DNA of 64,000 nucleotides. It comes from Blasia pusilla (lineage: Eukaryota > Marchantiophyta > Marchantiopsida > Blasiales). The stretch is taken from positions 29,326,001-29,390,000 of the forward strand of contig CM114272.1 in the NCBI GenBank assembly GCA_050084515.1, given 5' to 3'. Positions within the stretch are counted from its first letter, which is position 1, and every line of letters begins with the position of its first letter. Below, in pieces: positions 38,884 through 48,563 of the stretch. Position numbers and translations under genes: made by a program. A model generated the notes under the pieces. That model was not told where the DNA came from, ran no database searches, and saw nothing but the letters and a program-made list of their open reading frames with translations.

Positions 38884-39619
38884 ATGGAAGAGGACTTGAG
38901 GATGGCGACTATGGGTGGATCACCACCGAAGCGTGAACATAAGCGACATCAACTCAAGGAAGAACCGGTGCTTGACCGAAAGCTAGAGAAGGAGATGGTG
39001 ACTCCCGAGGTGCTGAGCTCCAAACATGAGTATGTCTCGAATATAAATCCTTCCATGAGGCAATCAACTCCAATCTCAAGTGACCCAACATTCTATGTCC
39101 AAACAATGGACTTGATGAAGCTTATACCAGAGCAAATGACCCAACTGAGTAAGCGGATTGTCTAGCTAGAATTGGATAGAGCTCTAGTTCTAGAAAGAAA
39201 ATGTGTAAGGTAAATCTGCCAACACCAATAATGGGAATGGGTTGATCTCGAAAGGTTAAGGAGATCTCAAAATTTTCTCCGCCCGTTTTGCCTTGAAGCA
39301 TAGCCCTTTGCAGTTAACGTTTGGATTCGGAGTATTTGAGTTGAAGGAGAACTTTATTATGTGTGATATGGATGGGATCACAAGAGCATTGGGGAACACA
39401 TTCCTAGATGCATATGAGGTGGAGCTACGAAGAATACCATTGAGGTTGAGCATCTTAGTGAAAGGCAAGCGGTTGCGGGTGAGATTGGTTCGTAAGGTTC
39501 CTATAAAGAAGGAGTTGGTGAACGTCATTACAAGGGCAAGTCCAACATACCAAGATGGGAGATGGGTTTCTCTACTTGATGAGATAGGTAGAGGCTACAA
39601 GCTTCGAGGGGAATCCTAG
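38884..39619 (+). pseudogene. Chromovirus gag remnant and protease region
   Basis: 38884-39165 is a short charged frame, probably a gag remnant, far smaller than a full gag and without a zinc knuckle. 39293-39619 contains ELKENFIMCDMDGITRALGN then TFLDAYEVELRR, resembling the end of a gypsy retropepsin and its linker to RT. The DSG active-site motif is not visible, so part of the protease is missing. Confidence 0.55.
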
Positions 39620-40990
39620 AAATACTTAGTAGATTAGTGAAGGAATTTGATGATGTCTTGGCGGAAGACCTTCCAACTGAATTTCCATCATATAGGGTAG
39701 TCGATGATAAGATAGAGGTGATACCACGGTCTCGATTGCCTTCAAAGGATCCCTATGGAATCAATTAGGTAGAACTGGATGAGTTGAAGAAGCAATTAGG
39801 TGAGCTCTCAGAAAGGGGTTACATTCAAAATAGCAAGTCACCTTATGGGGCGCCGATTCTCATCGTGAATAAGAAGGATGGTAGTTGAGACTATGTGTTG
39901 ATTACCAGGCAGTGAATAAAGTGACCATGAGAAATAATTACCCTCTTCAGAGTATCGATGATCTCTTTGAAACACTATTAGGGGTAGGATAGATTGAAAG
40001 TCAGGATATTACCAGATTTGGATAGCGAAGCTGATGTGGAGAAGATTGCGTGTAGGATGAGATATGGCTCGTTTGAGTTTGTAGTGATGCCCTTCGGTTT
40101 GTGTAATGCGCCTCCAAAGTTTATCACATTGATAGAATCCATATTTTACAAGGAGATAGATGAGTATGTTAACATATATATTGATGAAATATTGATCTAT
40201 TCAAAGTCACTAGAGAAGCGCACTCGACATTTGGGGGTGGTACTGTCGAAACTTAGGGAAAATAAATTGGATGCAAATGTGGAAAAGAGCAAATTCAGGC
40301 TGATCAAGATCAAGTTCTTGGGTGATATGGTTAGTGTGGATGGAGTTAGGCCGGATATGGATAAAGTGAAAGAAATTTTGGAGTAGAAACCGCCTTCTAT
40401 TGTGAAGGGGATGAGAAGGTTTATTGAAGCGGATTAGTTTTACTGGATTAGTTTTATGTGAGCAACCTTTTGGGAATAGTGTGACCTCCTACAAATTGGA
40501 CCACAAAGTTTGCTGACATAACATGGACCCAAGAAGTGAATGAGGTGTTAAATCGATTCAAGAAGATCCTATCATAGGAGCTAGTGCTGAAGCTGTCAGA
40601 GTTTGAGAAATAGTTCGAGGTGCATACTAATGCTAGTGACTATGCGATTGTAGGAGTGTTTGTGCAGGAAGGGAGCACTTGTAGCATATGAGAGCAAGAA
40701 GCTTAGCGAAATTGAACGCAAATGGCCTACTTACAAGAAAAAATTGTTCGCGGTGGTTCATTTCTTGAGGAAATGACGTCACTATTTAGGACTTCATCAA
40801 ACTTGAGTGTTCACCAATAATATTTCATTTAAGTATTTTGAGATGCAGGATTGAGTGACACCGAAGCAACTACGAGGGAATTATACCTTGGCATTGATGA
40901 ATGTGGAGCTAGTCCACAAGCCAGGTAAGGATAATGTCATTCTTGATGCATTAAGTTGCATAGATGATCAAGTACATATGTAGCATCCAC
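39620..40990 (+). pseudogene. Chromovirus reverse transcriptase and RNase H
   Basis: RT motifs can be followed through several frames: [33 protein letters not shown], then MPFGLCNAPPKF and YIDEILIYSKS. The active-site YxDD reads YIDE: codon GAA at 40186-40188 replaces the second aspartate. The stretch 39880-39990 has shifts and stops. RNase H is recognisable from about 40610 (FEVHTNASDYAIVGV) but is full of stops. Confidence 0.8.
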
Positions 40991-40999
40991 GAAACAAGT

Positions 41000-41475
41000 G
41001 TTGAGAGCAATGTTCTCTAAAGAGATAGATATGGAGAGAAGGATTATGTTAGCTAACTTCTCTCCTTGCTTCAACTTCCTTAGGTACTCCCCTGATTGGG
41101 AATCCTTCATATATCCTTCATCTTTGAGGCATGGGTTCCTAAGGCTTAAGCAAAGCAGGATCTACCTCAACGTGGGTAAGCTACAGACGAAGATCTTGAT
41201 GGAATGTCATGATGGATCCTCGGAAGAACATAAAGGAGAGAATCCACGTAGGCTGTTATGACTAAGAGGTTCGTTTGACCCAACATGAAGGAGGATGTTG
41301 CTTATTTTGTGAAGATCTCTGTGACTTGCCAAGCAAATAGAGTTTCTTATGAGGAGAAACATGGCCAATTCTTGAAGGACCCTTGCAAAGCATAAGTATG
41401 GATTTTATTACAAGTCTTCTAGAGTTTAAGGGATACAATGCTATACTTGTGATAGTTGATCGGTTCAGCAAGTTG
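41000..41475 (+). pseudogene. Chromovirus integrase, N-terminal half
   Basis: With frame changes, the zinc-binding region ([13 protein letters not shown] near 41330-41370) and the start of the catalytic core ([14 protein letters not shown] near 41440-41475) can be read. The core stops abruptly after this Asp-containing motif because of the insertion that follows. Confidence 0.65.
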
Positions 41476-41717
41476 GGGACTCGGGGGGTCACTATATAGA
41501 GGGCTCTACATCACCTGCGACGTTTTAGGGTATAGACCCCCTAACTTATAAGTGAAAAAATAATTTTTTCTCACCCCTATGTATTTTAAAGGAATCAATT
41601 TTCATTTTTGGTACCCCTAAAATTCTTTAAGTAAAGCAATCACTTGAAAGAAATAAGACCTTCAAAGAAAAGAAAAGTACCAAGTTAAGTTAACATCCAA
41701 CATGTTGTCCTTACACT

Positions 41718-41776
41718 ATGACAGAGGGGAATTGAACCCCTAATTGAGCAAGAGGCTCAATCAGCCAATCTGTCAT
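41718..41776 (-). other. tRNA-derived Pol III unit (tRNA relic or SINE head)
   Basis: On the minus strand the arms ATGACAG and CTGTCAT pair as a 7-bp acceptor-like stem. AGGGG-TTCAATT-CCCCT is a perfect T-arm with a 7-nt loop. TTGAG-CCTCTTG-CTCAA is an anticodon-like arm. TTGGCTGATTGAG fits an A box and GGTTCAATTCC a B box. The D-arm is too short (9 nt), so it is not a normal tRNA gene. Confidence 0.4.
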
Positions 41777-41899
41777 CCCCCTAGCCTACTCCCTCCTATT
41801 ATCCTACTCACAATTCAAGAGTGTCAAGTACACTCTAAGCACACTCCATAAAAATATTTAATTCAACATATCTCAAACATAAAAAAAAATTCACCAAGA

Positions 41900-43235
41900 T
41901 CAACTCACACTCTGAATATATGAAGTCAAAGCATGTAAGTCAACTGAATCAAGTATATATATTCTATCTTGAACCCCTGATTTCATTGTCAAATTCACAT
42001 TAGAGATCACCATTTCAATATCAATCCATTGCACATCTATTGCATCATAGCTAAACAAGGTTTTGGTGTTACCATGGCCGAAAGACTTGTACCAATTACA
42101 CATAATACGACAAATGCTTCCCTTTTGTCCAGGAGGAGGTACATGCCTGCTTAACAAGTCCAAGGCCGTACGACGTCTTGACCAATGTGAACCATTCTTT
42201 TGAATCATAAACACAATACGCCCCAACCAATACTCTTTTTTTGCAACTCCTGCCTCCACTGCAAGTTGTGTCTCTTTTCTCTTCCTTTTCTTTGACTTTG
42301 TTGATCTTGTGGAAGGGCCAACATTTGCTGTAGATTCAAACAAAACTGCAATATCACTACCAATATCAACCAAACAAGTTGGGCAATTAGGATCACGTTC
42401 CTTTCCCTTACCAGTAGTGTAATAAGTCTTTTGGGCTATTCGAGTTAGTCTATCCTTTGACATGAAAGGATTGCAAGAAAATTGACTTACAAGGGTGGAT
42501 TTATAGATAATCTTGCCCTCATAAGTTATAGTAGGCACTATTGCATGGGGAATTGCCACATTAGTCAATTCTGCTTGAACATATGGAAACACATGCCTTA
42601 CTTCATATCCTAATACCTCCATTTCAATGGATTTCGGATCAATGTCAATATCTATCTCTTCGTTATCTATTATGAAAGGTACATTGATATCACAACTTTC
42701 CTCTACAACCCAAGAATCAATATGGTTCAAATCTTCCTCAGGGTCCTCAAACTCTGAAGACTCCCTAGTTGGCTGCTCATATATTGGAGACACTATTGTG
42801 GATCGGTTATCTTCATGTTCTTCAACATCATCACATGACACTACTTCCCTTATTGAAGCTGAATGAGGCCATGTCTCGGCCTCCACATCCCATGGATGCA
42901 TGCACCACCTTCTCTTTGCAATTGGCAAGGAACTCCTTGGAGACATGTTCAACAACCTCAAAAGCTCTCTTGTTGCATCCAACCCTTCTTTAAGAGCATC
43001 AACAACCAACTCATTAGTCCCAACCAATGAATAATCAAATAGATTCGGAGCATGGTCTCCTTCACCAAGAGGATGCAGTTTTGCCCAAATATGATCTTGC
43101 TTATGATGTGAACGACGTATCTTTAATCCTTCTGGTCCATACTCTAGGCCAGCCAGTCGATTCACTCCTAGTGCACTATCTAGTAGAGATCCAAAGTCAT
43201 AGTTTCTTTCATGACCACTCATGCCACCTACCTTG
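41900..43235 (-). CDS. Unrecognised protein, long 3' exon (about 445 residues)
   Basis: A long uninterrupted minus-strand frame in an otherwise decayed area. The exon opens after TTTTTTTCAG (acceptor at 43236-43238), and the first internal Met begins MSGHERNYDFGSLLDS. The N-terminal part is mixed. The middle (about residues 130-215) is very acidic. Then come EGKIIYKSTLVSQFS and FMSKDRLTRIAQKTYYTTGK, a basic patch KSKKRKRKE resembling a nuclear signal, and a C-terminal part with WLGRIVFMIQKNGSHW. No transposase catalytic triad is evident. I do not recognise the family. The absence of breaks, against heavy decay in the host element, suggests recent arrival or recent selection. It is probably the second exon of the gene that starts near 44.1 kb. 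Confidence 0.55.
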
Positions 43236-43578
43236 CTGAAAAAAATCTCACAACAATAAGATCCTAGCAAGTGAAATGGAACTTAAAGATATGGAAACTT
43301 GTCTCGAAATGCACAAACTAAGAATACAATGTAATGGCAAGACATGTTGATATCATGGAAAGCTTGAATAGAGATCATATTTTTTTCTGTGACATATCTT
43401 GTATTCCCTATCACAGATGGTCACCGTACCTCAACCATAGCCTCCACAAACGGAGAAACCAAGATACCTTAGATGCCAATACTATACGAGTCCTCAAGTC
43501 ATGCTTCATAGAGAAGAAAATATCAATGTAATCTGCACAAATATCAAGGTACAACTTAGTCCCAAAACTTCTATCATG

Positions 43579-44106
43579 TCAAACATCTTGCCGCTCAAAC
43601 ATGTGGTGTAGGCAGGCTTGGACTCTCCTAGATGCTATCCATTGTGGACCATCCCAATTTTGTCTATCGGTCCTATTCACATCATCCCAGTTCAAGCCAT
43701 GCTCCTCAATTTTATAATGGTTATAAATTGACGTCACATAGGACAACGATGCATGTTGGTCACCAAGCACTAGCATGGCAACACATTGGTCCAATGAGTT
43801 AGTAGCCTTTTCCCCATTGTGGGGTGGATCTTGGTCTCCAAAGCCATACAAGTCTCCATTTGGAAGAATGGACACAGAATATTGCCACCCTTCCCACCCT
43901 ACTTTATACCTTGGAAAAGAACCATTCATACCAGTATAATGTGGACCTTCCGCGATCTGCCTTGCTAATCCAGATCTTGAGATACCAAAAGCATGCCGTG
44001 ACACCACTTCCAATTGCGTTTGCGCTCCTGGATTCAATAATCTCCCGTGTTGAATCAAAGAAGGAAGGCATGCAAATTTAGAAACGAAGGAAAGGAAAGC
44101 GCTCAA
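43579..44106 (-). CDS. Unrecognised protein, 5' part of the nested gene
   Basis: This 175-codon minus-strand frame includes GISRSGLARQIAEGPHYTGM, YKVGWEGWQYSVSILPNGDL, then NWDDVNRTDRQNWDGPQWIA and QACLHHMFER. The Trp/Gly-rich folded-looking sequence and the DVNRTDRQNW motif suggest a real protein domain, but I cannot name it. It is probably the upstream exon of the 41900-43235 frame, with an intron of roughly 300 nt between. A clear GT donor in a matching phase was not found, so the junction is unsure. Upstream on the minus strand lies CTAGGGTTTGGG near 44390, a string common in plant gene leaders. The start codon is unclear. Confidence 0.45.
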   Translation of the reverse strand: MSAFLSFVSKFACLPSLIQHGRLLNPGAQTQLEVVSRHAFGISRSGLARQIAEGPHYTGMNGSFPRYKVGWEGWQYSVSILPNGDLYGFGDQDPPHNGEKATNSLDQCVAMLVLGDQHASLSYVTSIYNHYKIEEHGLNWDDVNRTDRQNWDGPQWIASRRVQACLHHMFERQDV

Positions 44107-44174
44107 GAGAATTGAGGCACGATACGTATACTCTCATAGAAGAAAGCAAGAAAATAGAGGAGCATACCAACTGC

Positions 44175-44322
44175 CGGGCCACTCCCGATCACACTCTCCT
44201 ACTACGCCATCACTCCTTGAGCGACAGAACCCAAAGAAATCAGGGAGTAGACTCGAGCCTCTTCTGATCGCGCTCTCATGTTGCACCACCACTCCTTGAG
44301 CAACAGAACCCAAAGTTGTGCA
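44175..44322. repeat. Tandem duplication of about 85 bp upstream of the nested gene
   Basis: Two diverged copies contain CACTCCTTGAGCGACAGAACC (44212 region) and CACTCCTTGAGCAACAGAAC (44300 region), each preceded by GATC-CGCTCTC-like sequence. It lies where a promoter or 5' leader of the minus-strand gene would be. Confidence 0.6.
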
Positions 44323-44786
44323 CTCTGCTAGGAAGGGACTTCAAGTGGCGGCTCAATTTTCCGCTTAAAGCTTGTCTCCGAAGGCCCAAACCCTAGACCC
44401 ATCAAACCCAACTCACATTGAGAGGGAAACTTGAAAGTAAGGACTCCCTTCTTCCCTCTAAAACTTTTCCAAAAAATTGATGTTTTTAGCTAGGGAAGCT
44501 AATTTTTGTAAAAAAATAATTAATTATATGTAGAAGTGACATGTAAAAACCCTATCTTATCTTAACATCTTTCGTGGAAGGAAGACTAATAAAAAATACC
44601 CTATTGTTCTTATAAGAGTTTGATGGAATAAATTATGCCCTATTTTTCTTCCACAAAACTTAATAAATCTTCCGAGGGACGCAATTAAAAAACCCCTAAC
44701 TTTTTCGCACGTGATGGGGCATTTGTGTGGAAGTGAGACCCCCAAGGGTGGGGAGGTTTGTCTCGACGGTGGATCGATTCTACGAT

Positions 44787-45763
44787 AACCTATGTGACTT
44801 CTTGACTCTTCTTGGATAGTTGGTGGCGAGTACATGGGTTACCAAGGAGCATTTTTTGAGATCTAGATCCAAAGTATATGAGTGTCTTTTGGAAGTATGT
44901 GTTTATAAAGTTGAGTTTTAGTACTGTATATTATCCTCAAACCGATGTGCGAACAGAGAAAGTAAACTCGATCTTGAATCAGGTTTTAAGAAATTATGTA
45001 AATGCAAACCAGAGAATTTGGGTAAGGGGGTTAAGTATGGCTCAGTACAGTTATAACTTGACCAAGTAGTTTGCAACTAGAGAGTCTCCGTTTCTTTTGG
45101 CGTATGGACATGAGCAAGAAGGGCCTCTTTACGTGGCCTTTTTGAAGGGATCTACATCGACATAGATCCAAAAAGAAATAGCAAAAAGTTTATTAGCAGA
45201 GATGAAAGAAAGTGAGAAGATGGCACCATGATGACTCGACAAGAGAGTCTCAAAAAGCTAAGGCTCAGCTTAGGTATGTTAAGCAAGCTAACAAGATTTT
45301 CCGCCAAGTGAGGTTCCAAGTAGGGGAGCAAGTGTGGTTGAGTGTGAAGAATCTCACTCTTCTAAAGGAGTTTTTTGCAAAGTTGTATGCGAGGAATGCT
45401 TGATCGTATATGATCAAGGAAAACTTATTTGAAGATGTTTTTACATTGGAGATGCCAGAAGAGTTCACGATCCATTTGACTTTCCATGTGTTATTCTTGA
45501 AGAGGTTTTTTCAAAATAATATGCGTCCCGAACAAAGACAAATATTGAGACCCCAACCAGTGATCACAAAGGAGGAACTCGAGTTTGAGGTGGAGACCAT
45601 CTTCCGTTCGAGACGTAGGGCCAAAAAGTATGAGTACTTGGTCAAGTGGAAGGGCTACCATGTGAAGGAGGTGACTTGGAACATCCAAGAGATTTGGAAC
45701 ATGCGCAAGAGGTGTTGCAAGACTTCAAACGGATGCAGAAAAAGCAAATGCGTTAGAACATAG
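44787..45763 (+). pseudogene. Chromovirus integrase C-terminal half and chromodomain
   Basis: The integrase core resumes with HGLPRSI, DLDPKYMSVFWKYVF and STVYYPQTDVRTEKVN, with several stops. 45212-45403 covers the post-core region. 45410-45763 ends in a chromodomain: EFEVETIFRSRRRAKKYEYL then VKWKGYHVKEVTW. Chromodomains at this place define chromoviruses and are thought to steer integration to histone-marked chromatin. The reading frame is broken at several places. Confidence 0.8.
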
Positions 45764-46472
45764 AGTAGCTAGGGACATGACTTGTGACCAAAGACATATG
45801 TAACTAGAACACGGTAGTTTTGCAAAAAATGAATGCATGAATTTGGAGATTCGATAATTAGATGTTTGACTGAAATTTGTTTAATATGGGGATGCATGGG
45901 AATGAGCAGTTCCTAGTGTGCTTAGGATGTAAGTCAAGAAGAGAGAGAGGCAAGCCATATTCGAAGAGTGCGATTGTATTTGGATAAGTACCTAGAACAT
46001 GACCAAGTATTAGGACCTAACATTGGGGCTTGCCCTAGCGTCAACGGGGTAGATCACTCTATCTTGGGGCTTGGTGTTATCTTACTTATGAAAGCATGAG
46101 TGAACTTAGTGATGTGCCTAAGTTGAATATGCGAGCAACCCAAAAGTAGTATGACTTGTGGATCTTGTAGACATGTGGGATGGTTACGTGTTGTGAGTAA
46201 GTGAAGTCTTAGGTAGCAAACTTAGTTAGCTTATCTGATAGGTTAGGTTAGTTCGAAGGAACCGATCGAAGCTCATGTAATGAGAGAAGGTAAATGTTTC
46301 TAAGTGGTCGCATGTCTAAGTGGTGCATGCGACCACCTAAGACTTAAGCCAAAAGAGGAATTGCGGGTTAGCTACCAGAACGCAATTCGATGTGAAGGGA
46401 TTGGCTTCCCAAAAAGACTTGAGATTAGAAGGTTTTTGTTGATGAGGGCATCAACCTATAAAGAGGGGTGAG
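45764..46472 (+). other. Chromovirus untranslated region before the 3' LTR
   Basis: Non-coding. It ends with AAAGAGGGGTGAG, a plausible polypurine tract directly before the LTR start TGTCGCGACC at 46473. Confidence 0.6.
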
Positions 46473-47484
46473 TGTCGCGACCCTCATAACCAGATGTGCA
46501 TCAATGCGAAACATGAGGACTCTAGTATATAGGCTCACACTAGGATGGATGTGTATCAAAGAGGTCTCTTGGAGGAGACATGAGATGCGAGACGTGAATA
46601 AGGTTGAGCATTGTATTTGTTAATTGTCATGATTCAAGAAATGTAGATCAAAGGTGAACCAAGACTTGAGAAGAGTCGAGTCAAAGAAGGGTGGGTTACC
46701 AAAGAGGATGAGAACCAAAATTGGATCTTAACTATCGTTTGGGGTTTCATTGTGTTTTAGGTCATAACGGCCAAACTAAAGATGCGTTTGGAACAAATAA
46801 GGTGGTGTTGGAAATCTTATGAGGAGTCAATTCCAACTCACCAAAGATCTGGACAAACGCATTAGTAAAGACTGAGAAACTCTCCAAAAAAGGTTGGAAG
46901 GATAGTTGGATATATTGAGGGCCAAAAGGAGCGGCCAAGGAGTCCTTTTCCAAAGGTAGGGGGAGGTCCAAGAAACCTAGAAGTATATATAAGAGAGAGG
47001 ATCTCCAAGGGTGCTTGGGACCTAAACTCCACTTTGGGGAGCCGTTGGGCAAACCAAGGGCACAAAAGAAATCGTGAGGTTAGCATTGGGGTGCGAACAC
47101 CAATCCTAGTCCAAGTGAGTGGATCTTGGAGGTCACCCTTGGATTCCAACTTGGGACTTATTTTTTGGGTCTCGATCAGGGACGGCGAGGTGTATGCAAG
47201 GTCCATTGGACAATTGGGATTGCTAGATGTGCAAGTGCCATTCTGGGTGCTTGGAATATCTTGAAAGTCTGTCCCAAGTCTAGGAAGACTTGCTCGTGTT
47301 GGGAAGAGAGGAGTTAAGACCTGCTGAGCTTGATGAATGGCCCGAATTGAGAACTTGGGGAGTTGAAAGGCTGATTGACTCAAACGAAGACTAATGAGAG
47401 TGTTTGGGTGCAGATCAATAGAGTGAGCGTGACCTGCTAAACGTACGCTTCCGCAACATTTGACATTGACTTTCAAGAAGAATA
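46473..47484 (+). repeat. 3' LTR of the chromovirus, about 1.0 kb
   Basis: It starts TGTCGCGACCCTCATAACC after the purine tract. It shares its first roughly 80 bp and its last roughly 380 bp with the 5' LTR. The right border is approximate, because sequence of the neighbouring element begins at about 47486. Confidence 0.8.
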
Positions 47485-47485
47485 C

Positions 47486-47602
47486 TGTCGTGCGCATATA
47501 CATTACTACACAACATACATCGCTATCACCGAACACGCACAATCCCATGCTAACTCATGGCATCCAAACAATGAGACAAGAAGTACCAAAATATCTCCAA
47601 TA
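47486..47602 (-). repeat. Extra partial LTR start (A') beside the 3' LTR
   Basis: On the minus strand it begins TTGGAGATATTTTGGTAC and follows the B part of the adjacent LTR. It repeats 48110-48230 (TTGGAGATATTTTGGTTC onward). The order is thus A-B-A', as if a second LTR copy began and was then cut off at the chromovirus LTR border. Confidence 0.6.
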
Positions 47603-48230
47603 AAATATGATCCAATCTCTCTCACAACACCATAGTTCTCACATGTGTCTCTCTCAATGTCAAACCAAACCCACTCTCCTAATGAGAGACTTGGATTACA
47701 CACACAAGGCAAGCAAGACCATAGCTCCGCCGCCTCATGCCAAAAGGTTCAACAAAGAGAGAATGAACTCTCAAGCTCTCTCTCCTTGAGGTATACCCCT
47801 CCCCTCTCCCAAGCTCTCTCCATAGTAACCTATGCTCCCAAGTCATCTCCTTGGCTCTTGACCTGATGTAGGAGGTCAAGGGCCACTTACCAAAAATAGA
47901 AAGTCAATCATATACTCAAAAGGGCACTTATCTAAAATAGTAAGTTTCTCAATATGGCTCCAAAGGAGTCGAAACGAAGGGAAAACCTACTCTCTCGGGT
48001 TTCTCACGGCCTCAGCAGGTCATCCTCGACCTATTGAGCGTCTCCTCCATTACTCACAAAGGCGCTCTACTAGATCTCACTGATCTATCCTAAAAGATGT
48101 GATAATTGTCATACGCACACACATCGCTACACAACATACATCGCTGTCACCGAACACAAACACAAACACGCACCATCCCATGCTCACTCATGACATCCAA
48201 ATAATGAGACAAGAACCAAAATATCTCCAA
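47603..48230 (-). repeat. 3' LTR of the methyltransferase gypsy element
   Basis: It starts on the minus strand at TTGGAGATATTTTGG directly after the purine tract, and contains the 500-bp core also found at 56713-57213. The core includes CTGATGTAGGAGGTCAAGGG and CTCAATATGGCTCCAAA on the plus strand. Confidence 0.75.
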
Positions 48231-48241
48231 TCGCCCCCCTA
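48231..48241 (-). other. Polypurine tract
   Basis: TAGGGGGGCGA on the minus strand sits directly before the LTR start, the normal place for the plus-strand primer of an LTR retrotransposon. Confidence 0.65.
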
Positions 48242-48411
48242 GCTGATGGTTAGGTCCCTCTCACTCCAGATAGCAATCTATCCCTACCTACTATGACATA
48301 CATCTTTCGGACGCTAAGAGCAAGAAGGCCGGGTGCTCATGTGGCCCCATCGTTAGTTGCCTTCTTGTCATCCATGTCACAGACACAAGTTGGAATGTAG
48401 AACTACCTACT

Positions 48412-48548
48412 CTATGTACATCCGGGACACATCTATCGTCATGAGGAATCCTCGTCATACATGCCAGATGCCATCCTCTCGAACACCCATCACAGACTAG
48501 CATGGTGGATGCACCACGCGCGCAACCACACAACATACACCGCAAGGG
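48412..48548 (-). pseudogene. PHD finger at the C-terminus of the gypsy polyprotein
   Basis: The frame reads CMLCGCARGASTMLVCDGCS then RGWHLACMTRIPHDD. After a one-base shift, MCPGCT and a stop follow. This gives Cys4-His-Cys3 spacing: CxxC, CxxC, WHxxC, CxxC. PHD fingers bind histone H3 tails, often around Lys4. After an integrase such a domain could target insertion in the way chromodomains do for chromoviruses (inference). The shift and the missing Trp before CPGC show that this copy has decayed. Confidence 0.8.
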
Positions 48549-48563
48549 TGCAAAAACTATTGC

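Larger units (their letters stand above)
41476..44755. mobile_element. 3.28-kb segment inserted in the chromovirus integrase
   Basis: Integrase coding stops at VDRFSKLG (about 41475) and resumes near 44790 (LFLDSWWRVHGLPRSI), so the DNA between is a nested insertion. The ends look like imperfect terminal inverted repeats: CTCGGGGGGTCACT on the left, and CTTGGGGGTCTCACT reading in from the right. Flanking 8-mers GTTGGGGA and GGTGGGGA match at 7 of 8 positions and may be a target duplication. It holds a Pol III-like unit and an unrecognised gene. The superfamily is undetermined. Confidence 0.65.
38286..47484 (+). mobile_element. Ty3/gypsy chromovirus, decayed and interrupted
   Basis: Two matching LTRs, a tRNA-Met-type primer site, then gag, protease, RT, RNase H, integrase and a C-terminal chromodomain in gypsy order on the plus strand. 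The integrase gene is split by the segment 41476-44755. Stops and frameshifts throughout make it non-functional. The two LTRs differ at many positions and by a roughly 0.54-kb deletion, so insertion is old. Confidence 0.9.

Noticed and set aside
41487-44755. Nested segment as a CACTA (CMC) transposon because of CACTATA near its left end
   Set aside because: No matching TAGTG end exists on the right, and the encoded proteins show no CACTA transposase motifs.
44773-44790. A second VDRF integrase motif right after the nested segment
   Set aside because: It is in a different frame from the resuming integrase and is probably chance similarity, though a template duplication is possible.
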